NCBI GenBank assembly: GCA_002863125.1
Contig: PKEB01000027.1
Coordinates: 1-37,461 of the forward strand
Source of the DNA: Flavobacteriales bacterium
Lineage (GTDB): Bacteria > Bacteroidota > Bacteroidia > Flavobacteriales_D > Sanyastnellaceae
Direction: 5' to 3'
DNA length: 37,461 bases
Positions within the stretch are counted from its first letter, which is position 1. The number at the start of each line of letters is the position of its first letter. The notes beneath the pieces are model-generated. The model was given only the letters and a program-made list of their open reading frames with translations, made no database searches and was not told the origin of the DNA. Of this stretch, positions 32,772 through 37,461 are shown piece by piece. Made by a program: the position numbers and the translations under genes.

Positions 32772-32815
32772 GGAAGGCAACAGACCTTCCTCCCAAATTC
32801 GGGAGGGTAAAGATA
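32772..32815 (-). promoter_or_regulatory. rpmH promoter-like box and structured leader
   Basis: On the minus strand TATCTTTA (32815-32808), one mismatch from TAnnTTTG, is followed by two possible hairpins: CCTCCC/GGGAGG (32806-32789) and GGAAGG/CCTTCC (32790-32772). The two share two bases, so they could compete. If the box is right, the first stem is partly outside the transcript. The region 32756-32903 holds no gene. Confidence 0.4.
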
Positions 32816-32890
32816 CACACAGATTTCGTGTGTCCAAACCTTCCGGCGGGAAAGATGCATTTTTCAGCCCCTTGACCGGTGATTCGCGTG

Positions 32891-32898
32891 TAATTTAG
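32891..32898 (+). promoter_or_regulatory. Putative -7 box before the ABC exporter gene
   Basis: TAATTTAG is one mismatch from TAnnTTTG and lies five bases before the ATG at 32904, the same tight spacing seen at purK and tolC. Confidence 0.35.
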
Positions 32899-32903
32899 CC
32901 CCA

Positions 32904-34730
32904 ATGGAACGGACGGAAGAAGAAGCGCGGAAGTTCAATTGGAAGAACTGGGGGGTAGTACGCAAAATGGGGTATTACCTCCGTCCGCACGCCTGGGGGT
33001 ACGCCCTCGGGGTATTGATCATCAGTTTGAGCGGCGTGCTGACGCTGTTGGTCACGCGGCTCTGGGGACAGCTCGGAGGCGTTGGAGCCTCCACCGGCGA
33101 AGAGGCGGGCGTCGAATCGCCCATGGCTATGCTGAACATCGACATGCACAGTTTGACCGAAGTAGGCTGGCTCATCTTGCTGGTGCTAGCGGTTCAGGCG
33201 ACGTTGAGTTTTGGCCGGGTGCTACTTTTTGCCAAAATGACCGAGGACATGATGCTGGCCATGCGGAACGACGCCTTCGAAGCGATTGTGAGCATGCCGA
33301 TGAAATTCTTCGATACGCGGCGCGTGGGCGACTTGAACAGCCGGGTGTCCGCGGACATCACCGCCATTCAGGACGTGTTCACCACCACCTTGGCTGAATT
33401 GCTGCGGCAAATCATCATCATCGTCGGGGGCATCTTGGCCTTGCTTTACTTCTCGGTGACCCTCACGCTGTTGATGCTGGCGACCCTCCCGGTCATGATC
33501 ATCGCGGCCATCTTGTTTGGGCGCTTCATCCGCAAGCTTTCTAAACGCACGCAAGACCAAGTCGCCGAATCCAACACCATCGTTCAAGAAACGCTGACGG
33601 GCATCATCAGCGTCAAGAGTTTTGCCAATGAAGCGTGGGAAGTGGTGCGCTACCTCAACAGCATCAAGGACATCCGTTCCCTTGCCATGCGAGGGGCCAT
33701 CTGGCGCGGTGCGTTCGCTTCGTTCATCATCCTGTTCATTTTCGGTGCCATCACCCTGGTAATTTTCAAAGGGGCCGAATTGATGATGGAAGGCGGCCTG
33801 GCCAGCGAACACTTCTTCACCTTCCTCCTCATGACCGGTTTGGTCGCCGGATCCATTGGCGGCATTGCGGCACAGTTTTCGGCATTGCAGCGGGGATTGG
33901 GCGCCATCGAAAGCCTGATGGAATTGATGGAAGAATCCCGCGAGGAAGTCGTCACACGGGACGACCAAGCCTACCCCGCGCTTCAACTGCGCGGCGACGT
34001 CAGCTTTGAAGATGTGCACTTTCACTATGCCAACCGCGCCGATGTGAATGTGCTCACCGGGGTGAATTTGCGCATCGAACCGGGCAAGCGCGTGGCCCTC
34101 GTCGGCCCTTCTGGCGCGGGCAAATCCACCATCGCCTCCTTGCTCCAGCGGTTTCACGATCCCACGGCCGGCGTCATCAAAGTCGACGGCCAACCGCTCG
34201 ACCAATACGACTTGACCGGATTTCGAAAGCGCATTGCCTTCGTGCCGCAAGAGGTCATCCTGTTTGGCGGGGACATCCGCAGCAACATCGCCTACGGAAA
34301 AACCGACGCTTCTGACGCGGCCATCCGCTCAGCCGCGGAACAAGCCAACGCCCTCGCGTTCATCGAATCCTTTCCCGACGGTTTCGCCACCGTCGTCGGA
34401 GAGCGCGGCGTGCAACTCTCCGGCGGGCAACGCCAGCGCATCGCCATTGCGCGGGCCATCTTGCGAGATCCCGACATCTTGATTTTGGATGAGGCGACCA
34501 GCGCCTTGGACGCCAGCAGTGAAAAGGAAGTGCAGCTCGCGCTGGATGCGCTGATGAAAGACCGCAGCAGCCTCATCATCGCCCACCGCCTGAGCACCAT
34601 TAAGAATGCCGATCAAATCGCCGTCCTCTCCCAAGGCACAATCCTCGAAATAGGCACCCACGACACACTAATCGCCAGCGGCGGTGCGTATAAGAAGTTA
34701 GTTGAGAACCAGGAATTTGATCTGGCTTGA
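32904..34730 (+). CDS. ABCB/MsbA-type ABC exporter (fused membrane and ATPase domains)
   Basis: A 608-residue half-transporter. Residues about 25-335 form a six-helix membrane domain of type IV exporter class, and residues about 360-600 form the ATPase. Walker A is VGPSGAGKST (residues 400-409), the signature is LSGGQRQRIAIARA (about 505-518), and Walker B with the catalytic Glu is ILILDEATSALD (about 526-537), followed by the H-loop IIAHRLSTI. It probably works as a homodimer exporting lipids, peptides or drugs; MsbA-like lipid export is possible but not shown. An acidic polar insert lies between helices 1 and 2 (GGVGASTGEEAGVES). The gmd gene follows after 45 bases. Confidence 0.95.
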   Translation: MERTEEEARKFNWKNWGVVRKMGYYLRPHAWGYALGVLIISLSGVLTLLVTRLWGQLGGVGASTGEEAGVESPMAMLNIDMHSLTEVGWLILLVLAVQATLSFGRVLLFAKMTEDMMLAMRNDAFEAIVSMPMKFFDTRRVGDLNSRVSADITAIQDVFTTTLAELLRQIIIIVGGILALLYFSVTLTLLMLATLPVMIIAAILFGRFIRKLSKRTQDQVAESNTIVQETLTGIISVKSFANEAWEVVRYLNSIKDIRSLAMRGAIWRGAFASFIILFIFGAITLVIFKGAELMMEGGLASEHFFTFLLMTGLVAGSIGGIAAQFSALQRGLGAIESLMELMEESREEVVTRDDQAYPALQLRGDVSFEDVHFHYANRADVNVLTGVNLRIEPGKRVALVGPSGAGKSTIASLLQRFHDPTAGVIKVDGQPLDQYDLTGFRKRIAFVPQEVILFGGDIRSNIAYGKTDASDAAIRSAAEQANALAFIESFPDGFATVVGERGVQLSGGQRQRIAIARAILRDPDILILDEATSALDASSEKEVQLALDALMKDRSSLIIAHRLSTIKNADQIAVLSQGTILEIGTHDTLIASGGAYKKLVENQEFDLA

Positions 34731-34775
34731 CGGCATCATTCGAATTTGTACCTTCATAAAAACTACAGCGCATTC

Positions 34776-35864
34776 ATGAAAAAGGCATTGGTGACAGGGG
34801 TTACAGGGCAAGACGGGGCATACCTCACGGAGTTACTGTTGGAGAAGGGATACGAAGTCCACGGAGTCAAACGCCGCGCATCGTTGCTCAACACCGACCG
34901 CATCGATCACCTCTACCAGGACCCGCATGAAACGGATGTACGATTGAAGTTGCATTACGGTGACCTGACCGACAGTACCAACCTCATCCGCATCATCCAA
35001 GAAGTGCAGCCAGATGAGATCTACAACCTGGCGGCTATGAGCCATGTCAAGGTGAGCTTTGATACGCCCGAGTACACTGCCAACGCCGATGGCATAGGCA
35101 CACTCCGAATTCTCGAAGCCATGCGCATCCTCGGCATCGAAAAACAATGCCGCTTCTACCAAGCTTCCACCTCGGAATTGTACGGGTTGGTGCAGGAGAC
35201 ACCGCAAAGCGAAACCACTCCATTCTACCCGCGAAGTCCGTATGGCATCGCCAAGCTCTATGGCTTTTGGATTGTCAAAAACTACCGCGAATCCTACGGC
35301 TTGCACGCCTCAAATGGCATTTTGTTCAACCATGAAAGCCCCCTGCGCGGTGAGACCTTTGTTACCCGCAAAATCACGCGAGCAGTAGCCCAGATAGAAC
35401 ACGGCTTGAACGGCTGCCTTTACCTAGGCAACCTGGACGCCAAGCGTGACTGGGGCCACGCCAAAGACTACGTGGAAGGCATGTGGCGCATGCTGCAGCA
35501 GGACACCCCCGACGACTACGTATTGGCAACTGGCCGCACGGTGTCGATTCGTGATTTTGTCAATTTGGCATTCGCCGAAGTCGGCCGCACGCTCGAATGG
35601 AAAGGCTCAGGGGTCGATGAGGTGGGCATATGCACTCGCACCGGCCAAACGTTGGTGCAAGTGGACCCGAGGTACTTCCGTCCCGCAGAGGTTGATTTGC
35701 TGGTGGGCGATGCCTCCAAGGCCAAACGCGTGCTCGGCTGGGAACCCACGCACACCCTGGAGCAACTCTGTGCCGAGATGGTCGCCTCCGACCTCGCGTT
35801 ATTCGAGCGCACGAAGTACTTGCGCGACGGTGGACATGACGTGGTGACACCTCAGCAAGATTAG
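34776..35864 (+). CDS. gmd: GDP-mannose 4,6-dehydratase
   Basis: A 362-residue enzyme of the extended short-chain dehydrogenase class. It turns GDP-D-mannose to GDP-4-keto-6-deoxymannose using bound [14 protein letters not shown] (residues 8-17) is the cofactor motif, QASTSELYG (129-137) and Tyr156/Lys160 in SPYGIAK supply the catalytic residues, and [17 protein letters not shown] and [16 protein letters not shown] are family signatures. The start at 34776 (MKKALVTG) is chosen over an upstream in-frame ATG at 34746. It feeds GDP-fucose synthase, encoded 20 kb away in the window. The glycosyltransferase on the other strand ends five bases after its stop. Confidence 0.97.
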   Translation: MKKALVTGVTGQDGAYLTELLLEKGYEVHGVKRRASLLNTDRIDHLYQDPHETDVRLKLHYGDLTDSTNLIRIIQEVQPDEIYNLAAMSHVKVSFDTPEYTANADGIGTLRILEAMRILGIEKQCRFYQASTSELYGLVQETPQSETTPFYPRSPYGIAKLYGFWIVKNYRESYGLHASNGILFNHESPLRGETFVTRKITRAVAQIEHGLNGCLYLGNLDAKRDWGHAKDYVEGMWRMLQQDTPDDYVLATGRTVSIRDFVNLAFAEVGRTLEWKGSGVDEVGICTRTGQTLVQVDPRYFRPAEVDLLVGDASKAKRVLGWEPTHTLEQLCAEMVASDLALFERTKYLRDGGHDVVTPQQD

Positions 35865-35869
35865 CACTT

Positions 35870-37150
35870 TTAAAGAAGTTCAGCGATTTTCCGCGCAAGC
35901 GCCTCTCTTGAAAATTGGGCGATTTCGTTTAGCTTCGGTTGAATTGGGGTCCCCCTTCCCTTCAACGCTGCCATCGTTCGGATAAATTCGCACATTTCTC
36001 TCTCTTCTGAGCGACCGAACGTCTGGCCTGCACCGCATTTTTCGATGATTTTGGCAGCATCTCCATGCTTGGGGCCCATGCACAAAATAGGGTTGCCCGA
36101 TTTCAGGTATTCAAAGAGCTTTCCAGAAACTACATGTTCCGCGTTGGGCACATCGGCAATGGCCATGACCAAGAGGTCTGCGCGCTGTTGTTTTTCATTC
36201 ACTTCACCATGCTTGACTTCGCCCATGAATTGAAAATCTGGCCAGATTTCCAATAGTTCCTCTTGGATGTCACTGTGAATTTTACCGTAGATCTCACAGG
36301 AAATTGAGGTGGTTTTAGAGCATTCAGCGATAGCTCGAAACATGGGCTGAAAGTTGTACAATGAGGACAATGTCCCCGTGTACACCACTCGGAAATTCTG
36401 GTCTCTCTGGTGCTCGGGGTTCAGTGATTTGAAATCACGGCTGTCGAATCCATTATGCACCACCTGAACCTTACCGGGCTTCAACCCGAAGTCTTCTGTC
36501 AAATCCTCGCCCATCTTCTCCCCTACCACAACGAGCGTATCCGCTGCATCAACGACTTTGCGCTCATAGTACCTATCCAATGCGCGACTGGCGAATGAAT
36601 GTCCTAACTCGTGATAAAAGATAATACCGGACCATGGATCTCTGAAATCCACAATCCACTTGACGCCGAACTCTTTCTTGAGCTTCCAGCCAATTAACTG
36701 CGTAGAGTGAGGCGGGCTGGTAGAAATAACCGTATCGAACGTGTTTTCACGCATCAACTTACGACCGGCAGCGAGGGCATATCGATTCCATCCCCGCCGA
36801 GGATCCGGTATAAAAAGATGCGTTCGGATGATGGCAAGCAACTTGAATTTCCACTTGGCCTTTTTCGGAATTGAAAAGTTGGAAGCCACATCTGTCCCAT
36901 CCTTTTTCCACCAGGAGAGAATGCGGTAGGGATTGAAGGCACGACTGCGCACAACCCGAATCTTCGGATGCACATCTTGGACAAGTCCTTCGTCGATATT
37001 GGGGTAGTTCGCATGACCCGGATCCACCGTGAGCACGGTGATGTCGTGCCCGATCTCCGCGAGATAATATGACATCTTTAACCAACGCTGTACACCCGGG
37101 CCTCCGGAAGGCGGCCAGTAATATGCGATGAGGAGGATTTTCTTTTTCAT
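35870..37150 (-). CDS. Family 4 glycosyltransferase (GT-B fold)
   Basis: A 426-residue cytoplasmic or membrane-associated glycosyltransferase. The N-terminal YYWPPSGGPGVQRWLKMSYYL is common in Bacteroidota GT4 enzymes, VDFRDPWSG follows, then the linker strand FRVVYTGTLSSLYN and the donor-binding site region SGKLFEYLKSGNPILCMGP, with the Glu/Lys residues. It would use a nucleotide sugar to build surface polysaccharide. Its GC content is clearly lower than that of the neighbouring genes, which suggests recent transfer, as is usual for polysaccharide glycosyltransferases. It runs convergent with gmd. Donor and acceptor are unknown. Confidence 0.87.
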   Translation of the reverse strand: MKKKILLIAYYWPPSGGPGVQRWLKMSYYLAEIGHDITVLTVDPGHANYPNIDEGLVQDVHPKIRVVRSRAFNPYRILSWWKKDGTDVASNFSIPKKAKWKFKLLAIIRTHLFIPDPRRGWNRYALAAGRKLMRENTFDTVISTSPPHSTQLIGWKLKKEFGVKWIVDFRDPWSGIIFYHELGHSFASRALDRYYERKVVDAADTLVVVGEKMGEDLTEDFGLKPGKVQVVHNGFDSRDFKSLNPEHQRDQNFRVVYTGTLSSLYNFQPMFRAIAECSKTTSISCEIYGKIHSDIQEELLEIWPDFQFMGEVKHGEVNEKQQRADLLVMAIADVPNAEHVVSGKLFEYLKSGNPILCMGPKHGDAAKIIEKCGAGQTFGRSEEREMCEFIRTMAALKGRGTPIQPKLNEIAQFSREALARKIAELL

Positions 37151-37279
37151 GCAGGCTTATTCCATCTGTTCGACTCAGGCGTCAGCCAAGCGGTCCAATT
37201 CCACATCCGCGCAAAATAGATTTCAATGTTTGAGGCATAATGCGTTGCTTAGTCGTACGAAGTTCCCGTGCCAAGCACC

Positions 37280-37315
37280 AAAAAAAAGGGCGGTGGAAAC
37301 GCAATGTCCACCGCC
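37280..37315 (-). terminator. Rho-independent terminator after the right-hand T9SS gene end
   Basis: On the minus strand GGCGGTGGA (37315-37307) pairs with TCCACCGCC (37297-37289) over nine bases, followed shortly by eight T (complement of A at 37280-37287). A second palindrome, TTCAGCA/TGCTGAA (37321-37340), lies between it and the stop of the T9SS gene. The interval 37151-37340 contains no gene; it must hold the promoter of the glycosyltransferase, which I cannot point to. Confidence 0.85.
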
Positions 37316-37338
37316 TGTTGTTCAGCAATCGCGTGCTG

Positions 37339-37461
37339 AATCAGAAGTTATCCAAATCGGTTGGGCGCATGATGCCGAACCACTTGAGTGTTTTCTCACC
37401 GATGCCTGGGACATCGACGTGGATGATGTAAACGCCGCCTGCGATCGGCACGTTGCGTTCG
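37339..37461. repeat. Right arm of the perfect 123-base terminal inverted repeat
   Basis: Exact reverse complement of 1-123. Identity starts at 37339 and runs to the last base. It encodes the same 39-residue tail as the left end. Confidence 0.95.
37341..37460 (-). CDS. 3' end of a second T9SS-type surface protein gene (partial)
   Basis: The frame enters from the right edge on the minus strand and stops at TGA (37343-37341). Its 39 residues are identical to those of the left-end partial gene, ending KWFGIMRPTDLDNF. Unlike the left copy it is followed by a strong terminator rather than a PorV-like gene, so it is a separate locus with its own context, or the result of a misjoin. The rest of the gene lies outside the window. 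Confidence 0.7.
   Translation of the reverse strand, partial: ERNVPIAGGVYIIHVDVPGIGEKTLKWFGIMRPTDLDNF

Noticed and set aside
1-37461. Terminal inverted repeats as ends of a transposon or linear replicon
   Set aside because: The repeat is coding sequence for a protein tail, no transposase or replication gene is present, and the interior is housekeeping genes.

Overview
The window reads as a chromosomal contig from a member of the Bacteroidota, most likely a Flavobacteriales lineage with unusually high GC. Supporting signs are a type IX secretion (T9SS) C-terminal tail followed by a PorV/PorQ-family outer-membrane protein, the tandem cytochrome c oxidase subunit III genes with a small subunit IV, an exosortase-family gene with its membrane partner, Bacteroidota-style -7 promoter boxes (TAnnTTTG), and few recognisable Shine-Dalgarno sites. 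I see no tRNA, rRNA, CRISPR, transposase or phage genes. Coding density is very high, with many 4-base ATGA start/stop overlaps.

Layout. 1-1189: 3' end of a T9SS-type surface protein gene and a PorV/PorQ-like gene. 1249-2191: greA, preceded by a promoter-like box and a terminator hairpin, then a HIT hydrolase. 2201-8248 (minus): two runs, mscS-type channel and TIGR02206 membrane protein, then thyA-folA-HupE/UreJ-yidD-His-rich lipoprotein-BNR/sialidase-like protein. 8279-10451: purK and ddl. 10618-11202 (minus): ruvC. 11227-14104: YbhN-like membrane protein, GT2 glycosyltransferase and an orphan DppC-type permease. 14128-19365: GDP-fucose synthase, Wzi-like protein, WecA/TagO-like transferase, second Wzi-like protein, i.e. 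surface polysaccharide genes. 19413-24635: heme O synthase, two COX3 subunits, COX4, a two-domain SCO protein, DUF420 and a small CxxC membrane protein, i.e. the back half of an aa3-type oxidase cluster without subunits I and II. 24648-29335: OmpA-like protein, TolC, HlyD-type adaptor, tsaB and a degenerate Rieske-like protein. 29325-31793 (minus): exosortase partner, exosortase and ahcY. 31862-32755: phosphopantetheinyl transferase facing rpmH across a shared terminator. 32904-35864: ABCB-type exporter and gmd. 35870-37150 (minus): a lower-GC GT4 glycosyltransferase. 37341-37461 (minus): a second copy of the T9SS gene 3' end.

How parts work together. gmd and fcl together make GDP-L-fucose from GDP-mannose, and WecA, Wzi proteins and glycosyltransferases would place such sugars in a surface polysaccharide. 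thyA and folA couple dTMP synthesis to dihydrofolate recycling. The oxidase genes supply heme O, COX3/COX4 and copper delivery. The two contig ends carry a perfect 123-base inverted repeat, which probably marks where assembly stopped at a multi-copy T9SS gene. The most unusual items are the duplicated SCO protein with one apparently dead domain, the exosortase pair, the degenerate Rieske-like protein, the greA leader terminator, and promoter boxes lying only 3-7 bases from start codons.
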